A DNA stretch of 52,414 bases from Bacteroidaceae bacterium (lineage in GTDB: Bacteria > Bacteroidota > Bacteroidia > Bacteroidales > Bacteroidaceae): contig JAFTYP010000006.1 in the NCBI GenBank assembly GCA_017461345.1, forward strand, positions 1-52,414, given 5' to 3'. Positions 1 to 7,257 of this stretch are shown in pieces (the stretch's first letter is position 1; the number at the start of each line of letters is the position of its first letter). The notes under the pieces were generated by a model, which was not told where the DNA came from, did no database searches, and saw only the letters and a list, made by a program, of their open reading frames with translations. A program made the translations under genes and the position numbers.

Positions 1-1
1 C

Positions 2-316
2 CTACACCAGTCGGAGTTAGAAGGCAAGGCAGAAGATGTCATCCTTGCTGTCCGTCAGTCCTCCACAGGCAAGAGGGACATGACTTCTGCCGAGTGGAAA
101 CAACTCTATCATGCCGTCGACGAGCTTTACCCGTCGTTCCGAGACAGGTTTCTCAAAGAGCTTGGCACCTTCACGGAACAACAGATGCAGGTCTGCTACC
201 TGATGTGCATCGGCCTCTCCAAGCCTCAGATTCAGAACATGACCAACCTTTCCCGCTCCACCGTCTGGCGCTGGGTCAATAAGTACGATTGGGTAAACAT
301 CACGGAAAGCAAATAA
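2..316 (+). CDS. C-terminal end of a helix-turn-helix regulator (5' end outside window)
   Basis: The reading frame is open from base 2, so the methionine at 80 is probably internal and this is the last ~104 residues of a longer protein. The final 45 residues read as a LuxR-like or resolvase-like helix-turn-helix: a helix around LGTFTEQQMQVCYLMCIG, then LSKPQIQNMTNLSRSTVWRW as turn and recognition helix. Bacteroidales have many regulators with a long N-terminal sensor or TPR part and such a C-terminal DNA-binding domain, but the sensor part cannot be seen here. The class is inferred from the HTH pattern only; the regulated genes are unknown. Confidence 0.7.
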   Translation, partial: LHQSELEGKAEDVILAVRQSSTGKRDMTSAEWKQLYHAVDELYPSFRDRFLKELGTFTEQQMQVCYLMCIGLSKPQIQNMTNLSRSTVWRWVNKYDWVNITESK

Positions 317-333
317 CCTCGCGGAAAAGAATA

Positions 334-357
334 ATTCTTCATTCTTCATTCTTCATT
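334..357. repeat. Short tandem repeat (ATTCTTC, three copies)
   Basis: Three direct 7-bp copies of ATTCTTC follow the stop codon of the regulator closely. Low-complexity repeats of this kind are common between genes in Bacteroidales. No function can be assigned. Confidence 0.8.
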
Positions 358-492
358 TTATTTCGTACCTTTGCAGGCAGAAACCAATAAAAAGAAGCGC
401 ATTATGACTACTGAGGAGTGGCTCACCTTCACTTGAGCCACGGATGTAGCACTCATGAGTGCTGCCATTATGATTGAGATTACCTTTTTCAT
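358..492 (-). pseudogene. Possible 5' remnant of a secreted-protein gene
   Basis: A 44-codon frame begins MKKVISIIMAALMSATSVAQ, a textbook signal peptide with an A-Q cleavage site. After about ten more residues it loses protein-like character and stops. On the opposite strand, a TAnnTTTG promoter box (366-373) is followed by an eleven-codon frame (403-435, MTTEEWLTFT). Two gene beginnings therefore point at each other with no bodies, as expected if the middle was deleted. It could instead be a real small secreted peptide; no homologue is known to me. Confidence 0.3.
366..373 (+). promoter_or_regulatory. Bacteroidota -7 box, orphan
   Basis: TACCTTTG matches TAnnTTTG. It would start a transcript near 380, but only an eleven-codon frame follows (403-435), so the promoter appears to have lost its gene. 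Confidence 0.4.
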
Positions 493-538
493 TGTCTTAT
501 TTCATTAGTCTTGTTGCCTGAGATATGCTGTCAAATTG

Positions 539-584
539 ATTGCACTTACATGTACATGCAATTGCACATACATGTAAGTACAAT
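539..584. repeat. 46-bp near-perfect palindrome
   Basis: The two 23-base halves meet at 561/562 and match at 20 of 23 positions. The centre is a perfect TGCAATTGCA, and each half carries a TACATGTA block. There is no spacer, so it is a true palindrome. No coding sequence overlaps it convincingly, and it lies downstream of both flanking transcription units. Confidence 0.85.
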
Positions 585-634
585 TGCATCTTCATGTAGC
601 AGCAAGGAAATGGACTTGTTGGGTATGACGAAAT

Positions 635-664
635 CTGCTGCTGCATTTCGCAACGCAGCAGCAG
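635..664. terminator. GC-rich hairpin after the sigma-factor operon
   Basis: CTGCTGCTGC (635-644) pairs perfectly with GCAGCAGCAG (655-664) around a ten-base loop. It lies 40 bp past the stop codon of the minus-strand gene at 704 and may end that operon's transcript. There is no U-tract, so intrinsic termination is doubtful. Confidence 0.35.
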
Positions 665-703
665 AAAGGCGCCATTTATTAACTTCTAAAACTTAACCTA
701 TTT

Positions 704-2371
704 TTATTGTTGTTCGTTTGCAGGAAGGTCGCCAACCCTTTCGAGTACAAAGTCGACGGCTGAAAGCCAACGCCCCGTGAATTGATGGCCTGTGAAGTCC
801 GGGTCGCAGGAAACGCCGTAGGTGAGTTTGCCGTCGCGGACCTCGATGCCGTCTATCACTACTTTGTTCCAGCCGTAACCCATTCCGCCGTTTGCCAGAG
901 CGATGCGAACGTCGTTGGGCGAGATTTGTAGTCCCTTCTCGTCTGCTTCCTTGACGCGAATGGCAGCGTCTCGCCAGATGTCGCCCCCGCGGTCGTCGCA
1001 GGCGGGAATTTCGCTCAAGAGCAGGTCTTCGGCCTTTGCAAAGATGAAGGCACCCGTGTTGCCCTGGTTGGAAGTTCTGGCAGCGGCGGTCAACTTGTAG
1101 ATGCCCGGCTTGAGGTTTGTCTCTTTGTGCTCGGCCGTGTATCTCAGTACGCCGTCCTCGTCGGCACAGGCATCGAGGTATTCCAACTCCTTATTGCCCG
1201 TGTAGTGCCTACCCGAAACGGCATAGTACCAGCGTCCGTTGTCGTTCCTTGTCACGGTGAAACCGATGTCGCGAAGGAACTGATGGCGTTTCGTGTCGTG
1301 ATGGCTCAGGCGGACAGACTCGTTGACCTTCCCCCTCAGGATGCTTTCTGCAGCCTTGAAATAGTTTTGTATCTGAGGGTCGCAGTGCTTTGCTTTGGAC
1401 TCCATGACGTAGAGTTCCTTCCATATCATTGCGAATTCTTCGGGTGAGAGAAGGCGTTCGTAGCGTGAGGCTTCACGTTTCAGTGCGAAACCAATCGAGG
1501 CGAATTGCGGATTGGGAGTAGCCTTGCAGTATGTGGCGAGCGCCTTTAACTTGCACAACAGGCAGTAAAATCCGTCGTAGAAGTCGGAGAAGTGGTCCAT
1601 TTGGCCCAACACATCCCGATGATACTTCGCGCTGACTGCCCATTTGCCGTCGATGTAGGTCGTGTCGATTTCCTGCTGCGGATTGTCTTTTAGCGTTTCG
1701 CCAACTTTGATGGCCGTGCGTACACTGTCCATCGTGATGCGGTTTTCGCTGGTTACGAGTGTTATGAGTTTGGGATTCTTGCCAATGAAACGGGACAGAT
1801 AGCCAGTCTTGCTGCCGTCGGGCAAATCGTCCCATGCAAGGAAGAAGCCATTGTCGTTGCCGTCTTTGTCCTCGAAAGTGAGCACATACACATTTTTGTG
1901 GTTGCCTGTCAGCACAAGAGTTGCTTCCATGTTGTCTAACCGCAATCCCTTCCAAGGCTCGGTCTTTGGATGAAATTCATCTGTGCAGTAGAAAAAAGAA
2001 GTGTTTTTGAGGTGTCCCATTAACTCTTTCCAGAGGCATGTCACCAGTTCGCCGTCCGTGCATGTGAAATCAACACCCCAGTCAGTTTCCTTGACGTTGA
2101 TGCTTTTCTTGTCAATAGGTTGGCCTCGCGCAATGATACGTGGGTCGGTCAGAGATACGCTTTTGTCGTTGATGAAGCATTTCAAGGCGTTCTCCAGTTC
2201 CTTTATGTCCGTGTCCCATTCCTTTATGTCCGTGTCCCATTCCTTTATGTCCGTGTCCCATTCCTTTATGTCCGTGTCCCATTCCTTTATGTCCGTGTCC
2301 CATTTCGCGGAAAGCGACAAAGCCAAGAACAAGCCGAGAAGCAAAATGCTGAGTTGTGTAAGTCTTTTCAT
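704..2371 (-). CDS. Secreted protein with five tandem KEWDTDI repeats, function unknown
   Basis: 555 residues. It starts with a signal peptide (MKRLTQLSILLLGLFLALSLSA). Mature residues ~23-58 are five copies of a seven-residue WDTDIKE repeat encoded by identical 21-bp units. The rest is a globular region I do not recognise. Residues ~350-480 include an aromatic- and glycine-rich segment (GIYKLTAAARTS, GAFIFAKAEDLL) that looks like a beta-sandwich or carbohydrate-binding fold, but this is only an impression. It is the last gene of a three-gene operon, 23 bp behind the anti-sigma-like gene, so it may be the main target or an accessory of that ECF system. The repeat is in frame, so copy-number change would alter length without breaking the protein. 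Confidence 0.8.
   Translation of the reverse strand: MKRLTQLSILLLGLFLALSLSAKWDTDIKEWDTDIKEWDTDIKEWDTDIKEWDTDIKELENALKCFINDKSVSLTDPRIIARGQPIDKKSINVKETDWGVDFTCTDGELVTCLWKELMGHLKNTSFFYCTDEFHPKTEPWKGLRLDNMEATLVLTGNHKNVYVLTFEDKDGNDNGFFLAWDDLPDGSKTGYLSRFIGKNPKLITLVTSENRITMDSVRTAIKVGETLKDNPQQEIDTTYIDGKWAVSAKYHRDVLGQMDHFSDFYDGFYCLLCKLKALATYCKATPNPQFASIGFALKREASRYERLLSPEEFAMIWKELYVMESKAKHCDPQIQNYFKAAESILRGKVNESVRLSHHDTKRHQFLRDIGFTVTRNDNGRWYYAVSGRHYTGNKELEYLDACADEDGVLRYTAEHKETNLKPGIYKLTAAARTSNQGNTGAFIFAKAEDLLLSEIPACDDRGGDIWRDAAIRVKEADEKGLQISPNDVRIALANGGMGYGWNKVVIDGIEVRDGKLTYGVSCDPDFTGHQFTGRWLSAVDFVLERVGDLPANEQQ
2200..2304 (-). repeat. Perfect 21-bp tandem repeat, five copies, inside the 704-2371 gene
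   Basis: Five identical 21-bp units occupy 2200-2220, 2221-2241, 2242-2262, 2263-2283 and 2284-2304. Absence of even one silent difference points to recent expansion or ongoing slippage and recombination. Because the unit is a multiple of three, all frames stay open through it, which creates spurious repeat ORFs. Confidence 0.97.
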
Positions 2372-2394
2372 AGTGGTATGTGTTTTTGTTTGAT

Positions 2395-3114
2395 TTATAG
2401 TGGAATGTATCGTGTCGTGGTGTCTACGAGGTATTCCTCTTGGTAGGCGGTCTCCACTTGCTTGTGGATGATTTTGTTCACCAGGTCCTTGATGCGTTCG
2501 TCGGCTCGCATGAGGTCTGTCAACTCTGCCAGGCAGGTGTTGTCACTGCAGTCGCCCATCTGCTTCTCGAGTTGCGTGAGGTAGTAGTTGAGGCTGTCGG
2601 CAGCAGAGCCCCCCTCCAACCTCCCCCCGAGGAGGGATGCTTCTTTTCTCCCCTCTCCATGGAGAGGGGTAGGGGGTGAGGCTTTCTCTTCGGCAGACGT
2701 CGCTTGTGCCGTCTTCAAACTTCTCGTGTGAACTTTGGAAACTTCTCGTGTGAAGTTGGCCGACTTCTCGTGTGAACTTTGCGATTTACTCTCGTGTGGT
2801 TTTTCGATGACCTTAATGGTGTCTTTCTGCTCGACAGGCACTTCTTTCGTTTCGGCGAGTTGGGGCTGGCCTTGAGGCTTGAAGTCCCACCAGGCGAAGA
2901 GCGCAACGGCTGCAATAAGCACTGCGGCAGCGGCCAACAGCCCTCCTCTAAACCTCCTCGCGAGGAGGGGGGCTTTTGGGTTTTGAGCCAGTAGGGCGTC
3001 GAAGAGTGCCTCGTCTTGGTCGAGTTCGCTTTCAGAGGGGAGTCCCCACTTGTCTTGCTCTATCGGGCGTTTCCCATTGAGGTATTCGTCTATGAAGTGC
3101 TTTTTATCCATCAA
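2395..3114 (-). CDS. Single-pass membrane protein, probable anti-sigma factor
   Basis: 239 residues. A cytoplasmic N-terminal region of ~55 residues is followed by one membrane helix (residues ~57-76, AAAAVLIAAVALFAWW), a low-complexity charged linker (~80-172) and a C-terminal helical domain (~173-239) with cysteines at DCSDNTC. It starts 11 bp before the end of the ECF sigma gene, and this overlap plus the topology suggest an anti-sigma factor. Sequence similarity to a named anti-sigma family is not evident to me. The linker is built largely from foreign repeats: palindromes at 2607-2680 and 2941-2976 and a 22-bp-period array at 2717-2804, all read through as protein. The start could also be the second methionine. 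Confidence 0.75.
   Translation of the reverse strand: MMDKKHFIDEYLNGKRPIEQDKWGLPSESELDQDEALFDALLAQNPKAPLLARRFRGGLLAAAAVLIAAVALFAWWDFKPQGQPQLAETKEVPVEQKDTIKVIEKPHESKSQSSHEKSANFTREVSKVHTRSLKTAQATSAEEKASPPTPLHGEGRKEASLLGGRLEGGSAADSLNYYLTQLEKQMGDCSDNTCLAELTDLMRADERIKDLVNKIIHKQVETAYQEEYLVDTTTRYIPL
2607..2680. repeat. REP-like palindromic element inside the anti-sigma-like gene
   Basis: It contains a perfect 20-bp palindrome at 2650-2669 (CCCCTCTCCA and its complement) plus a second GC-rich inverted block near 2624-2637 built from CCTCC/GGAGG. It is translated as SPPTPLHGEG...LLGGRLEGG, a peptide typical of REP-like repeats read as protein in Bacteroidota. Confidence 0.7.
2717..2804. repeat. 22-bp-period array inside the anti-sigma-like gene (array I)
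   Basis: Units start at 2717, 2739, 2761 and 2783, exactly 22 bp apart. The first three share ACTTCTCGTGTGAA; the second forms the symmetric core ACTTC-N6-GAAGT. The fourth is degenerate. As 22 is not a multiple of three, successive units are read in different frames (HEKSANFTREVSKVHTRSL). The period, and the GCCGAC joint between units, match the intergenic array at 16387-16466. Confidence 0.85.
2941..2976. repeat. Second GC-rich palindrome in the same gene
   Basis: CCTCCTCGCGAGGAGG (2953-2968) is a perfect 16-bp palindrome flanked by CCTCC and GGGGGG tracts. It encodes PLLARRFRGGL immediately before the membrane helix. Confidence 0.75.
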
Positions 3115-3616
3115 TGTGTCCTCCTTCTTTTAATACATTATATATATGTCTGCGTGCGTGGCTCAACATCGAACTGACCGTCCTGACGTCGATGCCGGTT
3201 GCCATCGCTATTTCTTTCGGAGCCATTCCGGCTTCTGCAAACATCCGCCAAAGGCGTTGCTCGGAGCGTCGGAGCGTTAGTGTGGCATTGTGTATGGCAG
3301 TCCGGAGTTCGCTTTCTTCGAGCGTCCGCTCTTCATTCGAAGCGGGAAGTGCGATTTCGTGGCTGATGGTGAGCGATGAGTGAGGCTGCCGCTGTGCCTT
3401 TCTCCACACATTGATGCACTCGTGCTTGGCTATCCTGATGGCCAGCCTCTCTGCCTCCAGAGGCGAGGACAAAGTGCCCCAAGCCTTCCAAAGGCTAATC
3501 ATCGTTTCCTGCGCAATGTCTTCGGCCGTTTCTTCCTCCTTGAAGAAACCAAGACCGACGGCTCTTGCTTTTGAGCGCAGAATGTGTGAAAAATGTTCGA
3601 ACTCTGTGTGCTCCAT
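3104..3616 (-). CDS. ECF-type RNA polymerase sigma factor
   Basis: 170 residues, the usual size for this class. Region 2 is visible at ~28-48 (EEETAEDIAQETMISLWKAW) and region 4 at ~115-165, with the helix-turn-helix GMAPKEIAMATGIDVRTVSS followed by MLSHARRHIYNVL. It is the first gene of an operon with the anti-sigma-like gene (11-bp overlap) and the repeat-bearing secreted protein. No TAnnTTTG box is visible upstream on the minus strand, so the promoter may be read by this sigma factor itself, as is common for autoregulated ECF systems. The target genes cannot be inferred. Confidence 0.92.
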   Translation of the reverse strand: MEHTEFEHFSHILRSKARAVGLGFFKEEETAEDIAQETMISLWKAWGTLSSPLEAERLAIRIAKHECINVWRKAQRQPHSSLTISHEIALPASNEERTLEESELRTAIHNATLTLRRSEQRLWRMFAEAGMAPKEIAMATGIDVRTVSSMLSHARRHIYNVLKEGGHIDG

Positions 3617-3690
3617 ACACCACTATAACGTTAGAAAGTGCTCTATGTTATGCGAAGTTAAGAATTATTAACAAATTTTTCGTTCAATTC

Positions 3691-3721
3691 TTTGCTGTTT
3701 GGTCGAAAAAGCGTAACTTTG
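3691..3721 (+). promoter_or_regulatory. Consensus Bacteroidota promoter for tRNA-Leu
   Basis: TTTG at 3691-3694, exactly 19 bases, then TAACTTTG at 3714-3721. This is a full match to the -33/-7 consensus. Transcription should start around 3728, a few bases before the tRNA. Confidence 0.85.
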
Positions 3722-3733
3722 TGCCAACCAAAT

Positions 3734-3815
3734 GCGCTTGTGGTGGAATTGGTAGACACGCCAGACTTAGGATCTGGTGCCGCGAGGCGTGTAAGTTCGA
3801 GTCTTATCAGGCGTA
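3734..3815 (+). tRNA. tRNA-Leu (anticodon UAG)
   Basis: Cloverleaf read by eye. The acceptor GCGCTTG pairs with CAGGCGT (one G-U at the end), followed by discriminator A. The D-arm contains the conserved GGTAGACAC. The anticodon stem CCAGA/TCTGG encloses CTTAGGA, giving anticodon TAG. A long variable arm (TGCCGCGAGGCG) marks a class II tRNA, and the T-arm is GTAAG-TTCGAGT-CTTAT. CCA is not encoded. The 3' end is 55 bp before the fasciclin lipoprotein gene with no terminator in between. Confidence 0.95.
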
Positions 3816-3870
3816 CATTCTCTTCATGGAGGAGCGGTTGGATATAAAACCTAATTATAGAAATTGTAGT

Positions 3871-5985
3871 ATGGAAAACATGTGTAAGAAACTGAGATAT
3901 TCTTTCTTGCGAAACATCCTGTTGCCCTGTATCTCGTTGGCCACACTATTCATGGCTTGTACCGAACAAATCGATACCTCGGCACGCTATGTTTTCTCCG
4001 AACGCACCATTGCCAGTTATCTCGATGAACATTCGCAGTTCAGCGAGTATGTTCGCTTGATGAAAGAACAGCCCGTTAGCGAGGTGAGCCAGACAAGTGT
4101 CTATCAACTCATGACTGCCTACGGCTACTACACCTGCTTCGCTCCCACGAATGCAGCCATACAACTCTATCTTGACTCGCTCGTAATCAAGAAGATTATA
4201 CCGGAGGCAACATGGGATGCCTTTCCCAATGAACGCATGAAGGACAGCATACGCTCCGTCATTGTGCTCAACAGTATTCTCGACGGAACAAAGCGCGATA
4301 AGGCATACTTCACAGCCGAATTCCCCAAAACAAACGAGGAGTTTGAAATCAACACAATGGCCGATCGCAAGATTAGCGTTACCTACGACAAAACCGACAT
4401 GGACAGCCTGTCCATCGATGGCATATGCCCACTCTCCAAACGCAATCGCGACATCATAGCCATTAACGGATATATCCACGAAGTAGGCTATGTCATCAAC
4501 CCCAGTAACGAGACGCTTGGCAGTACACTGACCAAGTTCGCTACCGATTATTCGTCAAACCTCAGCGTCATGGCACGTCTGGTTGGAGCCTGCGGCCTTC
4601 TCGACACACTTACAAAGGTAAGAGACGAACGTTACGAAACACTATATAAGAATGGCGAACTCCTGGACTTCAACTGGCAATTGCGCCCTTGGCCAATACC
4701 ACCACCAGAACACCGTAAGTATGGATTCACACTCTTCGCAGAAAAAGACGAATTCTGGGAAAGAGAAATAGGTAAGGAACGTAAAGACATTACCATGGCA
4801 GACGTCATGGACTGGGTGGACAAGCAAGGTTTCTATCCCGATGCCGTCAAGGACGACAATTATAAGAACATCGACAATCTGCTCAACCAGTTTGTCACCT
4901 ATCACCTTCTGCCACAGCGCATCCCCGTCGATAAACTGGCTCTCCACTACAACGAGAAGGGTTACAACTACAAACTCCAAAACGCAGTTCCCACTGTACC
5001 CGTTTGGGCACACTACATCCCCTTCGGCAAGCGTCGCCTGTTGCGTATCTGGGAAAGTGCAGAAAGCGGAGGCCCATACCTCAACCGCTTCCCCAAACTC
5101 AACAACGGACGTCGTGAAGACTATCACGAAAAAGAATGTTCCGAAGAAAATAAAGGTATTAAGATCAATACAGACGAGTCGTCGGGCATCATAAAACTTA
5201 TCAACGCAATCATCTATCCCATCGACGAACCGATTGCTTATACCGAAGCCGTTCGCAATAACCTTGCAAAAGAACGTCTGCGTTTCGATGCTTTCGAATT
5301 CCAACCCGAAGCAATGAATAACGACATGCGTCTCGTCAGCAAAACTGATGCCTGCTGGTATTTCTCCAGCGACCCCGATAAGCAGTATTTCGATAATCTT
5401 ACGGTCAATAGTAAGGAAACACTCTTCATGCTATTGAGCGGACGTGACCAGAATTGGCCGAACTACCATGGCGACGAGGTATTGGCAGAAGGCCTTTACG
5501 ACATCACCCTCACACTGCCTCCCGTACCTAAATATGGCATCTACGAAATCCGTTTGGGCGTATCTACTTATAGTGGTACCCGTGGCATCTGCCAGATTTA
5601 CTGGGGCTCACGCAAAGACCAACTCGCCCCTCAAGGCATTCCCGTTAACATGCAACTTGGCGGACAAGACCCGATGCTTGGTTGGGAGAAGGACACAGAC
5701 GACGACGACTACAATGCCGAAGTTGATAAGAAGATGCGTAACAATGGTTTCATGAAGGGACCTGAATACATCGTTGCCAATGCAGGCGGCAGAGAAACCA
5801 ACCGACTCAGTTCCGGCTCAACCCGACGCATTATTGTCCGCGAACCGATGTCGCCCGACGTTACATATTATCTGCGCTTTAAGACTGTGCAGGAGAACCG
5901 TCAGAAGCAACTCTTTGTGGACTACCTCGAATGGTGTCCGAAAGAAGTTTACGACAATCCTGTTACGCCCGAAGATATTTGGTAA
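3871..5985 (+). CDS. Fasciclin-domain lipoprotein
   Basis: 704 residues from ATG 3871. This start gives a lipoprotein signal peptide ending LATLFMACTEQ, with the cysteine as lipidation site; ATG 3880 is also possible, while longer versions run back through the tRNA. Two fasciclin-like stretches are visible: residues ~45-205 (TIASYLDEHSQFSEYVRLMK, CFAPTNAAIQLYLDSL, INGYIHEVGYVI) and a more divergent one at ~210-450 (MADVMDWVDKQGFYPDAV, TYHLLP). The last ~180 residues look like a beta-rich ligand-binding domain. Such proteins usually belong to SusC/SusD nutrient-uptake loci, but here there is no such neighbour. It is probably co-transcribed with the upstream tRNA-Leu. Confidence 0.82.
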   Translation: MENMCKKLRYSFLRNILLPCISLATLFMACTEQIDTSARYVFSERTIASYLDEHSQFSEYVRLMKEQPVSEVSQTSVYQLMTAYGYYTCFAPTNAAIQLYLDSLVIKKIIPEATWDAFPNERMKDSIRSVIVLNSILDGTKRDKAYFTAEFPKTNEEFEINTMADRKISVTYDKTDMDSLSIDGICPLSKRNRDIIAINGYIHEVGYVINPSNETLGSTLTKFATDYSSNLSVMARLVGACGLLDTLTKVRDERYETLYKNGELLDFNWQLRPWPIPPPEHRKYGFTLFAEKDEFWEREIGKERKDITMADVMDWVDKQGFYPDAVKDDNYKNIDNLLNQFVTYHLLPQRIPVDKLALHYNEKGYNYKLQNAVPTVPVWAHYIPFGKRRLLRIWESAESGGPYLNRFPKLNNGRREDYHEKECSEENKGIKINTDESSGIIKLINAIIYPIDEPIAYTEAVRNNLAKERLRFDAFEFQPEAMNNDMRLVSKTDACWYFSSDPDKQYFDNLTVNSKETLFMLLSGRDQNWPNYHGDEVLAEGLYDITLTLPPVPKYGIYEIRLGVSTYSGTRGICQIYWGSRKDQLAPQGIPVNMQLGGQDPMLGWEKDTDDDDYNAEVDKKMRNNGFMKGPEYIVANAGGRETNRLSSGSTRRIIVREPMSPDVTYYLRFKTVQENRQKQLFVDYLEWCPKEVYDNPVTPEDIW

Positions 5986-6030
5986 CTATTTGAGTAGAGA
6001 AATACATCTAATATAAAGGTCATACAAAGG

Positions 6031-6060
6031 AAGCCTCTTCAGCATTTGAAGAGGCTTTTT
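6031..6060. terminator. Bidirectional intrinsic terminator
   Basis: AAGCCTCTTCA pairs perfectly with TGAAGAGGCTT and is followed by a T-tract. Read from the other strand it begins with an A-tract. It serves the convergent pair 3871-5985 (+) and 6074-7177 (-). Confidence 0.9.
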
Positions 6061-6073
6061 GTTTGCCAAAGGC

Positions 6074-7177
6074 TCAACCATTCAGCACCGAATCGACGAA
6101 GCCTCGCATTTCAGCATAGTGCTTCTCGATACTCAACAGCAAATGTAATTGGTTATTGGCTCTGACGAAATTGTGGTCGGGATACTGACACTTCCAATAC
6201 TTGTCACCGTTCAGGTAATCCCACAGGAAGCGCACGCATTGCATATAGGGGAAGAGGGCTGTGGCGTAAAGTAGGTTGTCTGTCTCAATAGGCAAGAGAA
6301 AATTCTTTGCACTCTTGAGATAGCCTTCCGTAAATGCTTTGAATATATCCATACGGAACTGTACCTTTTCCATTTCAGGGCAATCTTCAGCAACCGTGTT
6401 TGCTGCTGTCCGCAAGAAGTCGCCGTAGTCGGAGAAGATGAAGTTGGGCATTACAGTGTCAAGGTCAATTATGCATAGCACTTTACCTTCTTTGTCGAAC
6501 ATCATGTTGTTGACCTTTGTGTCGCAATGGCAGACACGTTTCGGTAGTTTCCCTTCCCGTCCCAGCCGTTCCGCTTTGCACATCTCTTCTGCTCGAGCCT
6601 CTATTTCTGCAAGCATTTTTTGTACACGTTCTTCCTTGACTCTGCCGATGGGATCTTGTTTGACGACATCGTAGAGTTGTTCAAGCCGGAACTCCATGTT
6701 GTGAAAATTCTTGATGGTTTCACCTAACGTAACTGGAATGTCTGCAAGCATTTTCTGGAAGTTACCAATGGCTCGACCTGCTTCACGACTATTCTCAGGG
6801 TCAATGTTTTGCTTAGTTATGGCATTGTCGATGTAGATCATTAAGCGCCAATAGGTGCCGTCGTCCATCATCGTATAGAGTTTTCCGTCGTTTTTTGTGG
6901 GGAGAAAACGTAGAACGCGTCGGTCGATGTCGGGTGTCTTGTTGGCAGCGAGGTTATTCCTTATGTGGGAAGTCACTGCGTCGATGTTGTGCATCACCAT
7001 TTCTATGTTGGGGAAGATGTGGTGGTTGATGCGCTGAAGGACATAGTCGGGTTTGTCTGTTTCGGCAGTCTTTACTTTATATGTGTCGTTGATGAGGCCT
7101 TCGCCCAATGGTTTGATTTCGCAGATTGTACCTTCGAAGTCAAATCGCTCCGTTATGTTTGTCAGTTTAGAACTCAT
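6074..7177 (-). CDS. N-acetylhexosamine 1-kinase-like phosphotransferase
   Basis: 367 residues, APH/choline-kinase fold. From memory of the Bifidobacterium NahK sequence the resemblance runs along the whole length: LGEGLINDTYKV (nucleotide loop), YVLQRINHHIFPN, the catalytic loop RVCHCDTKVNNMMFD with its HxDxxxxN-type pattern, and the metal-binding IDLDTVMPNFIFSDYGD. NahK phosphorylates GlcNAc or GalNAc at C1, which would feed host-glycan sugars into UDP-HexNAc; glmM and nagA are also in this window. Known NahK has CxN in place of the second catalytic-loop residue, so substrate identity is inference. It is a single-gene unit with its own promoter (TATATTTG at 7215-7222, minus). Confidence 0.78.
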   Translation of the reverse strand: MSSKLTNITERFDFEGTICEIKPLGEGLINDTYKVKTAETDKPDYVLQRINHHIFPNIEMVMHNIDAVTSHIRNNLAANKTPDIDRRVLRFLPTKNDGKLYTMMDDGTYWRLMIYIDNAITKQNIDPENSREAGRAIGNFQKMLADIPVTLGETIKNFHNMEFRLEQLYDVVKQDPIGRVKEERVQKMLAEIEARAEEMCKAERLGREGKLPKRVCHCDTKVNNMMFDKEGKVLCIIDLDTVMPNFIFSDYGDFLRTAANTVAEDCPEMEKVQFRMDIFKAFTEGYLKSAKNFLLPIETDNLLYATALFPYMQCVRFLWDYLNGDKYWKCQYPDHNFVRANNQLHLLLSIEKHYAEMRGFVDSVLNG

Positions 7178-7214
7178 GGTATGTCGTTTTATATCATATT
7201 ATTATGTAAAGATA

Positions 7215-7222
7215 CAAATATA
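7215..7222 (-). promoter_or_regulatory. -7 box of the kinase gene
   Basis: The minus strand reads TATATTTG, 38 bp before the ATG at 7177. It matches TAnnTTTG. Confidence 0.6.
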
Positions 7223-7257
7223 AAATGACAGAAAGACTATAATTGTGAATTATTTTA

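Noticed and set aside
511-696. 61-residue plus-strand frame across the 46-bp palindrome
   Set aside because: The composition is dictated by the palindrome and hairpin, no promoter or plausible ribosome site is present, and the peptide looks unlike a protein.
2112-2303. Repeat ORF MGHGHKG... and its plus-strand counterparts
   Set aside because: These are alternative frames of the 21-bp repeat, open only because the unit length is a multiple of three.
3565-3870. N-terminal extension of the fasciclin lipoprotein through the tRNA
   Set aside because: The frame is open by chance across the promoter and tRNA-Leu. The lipoprotein signal peptide fits only a start at 3871 or 3880.
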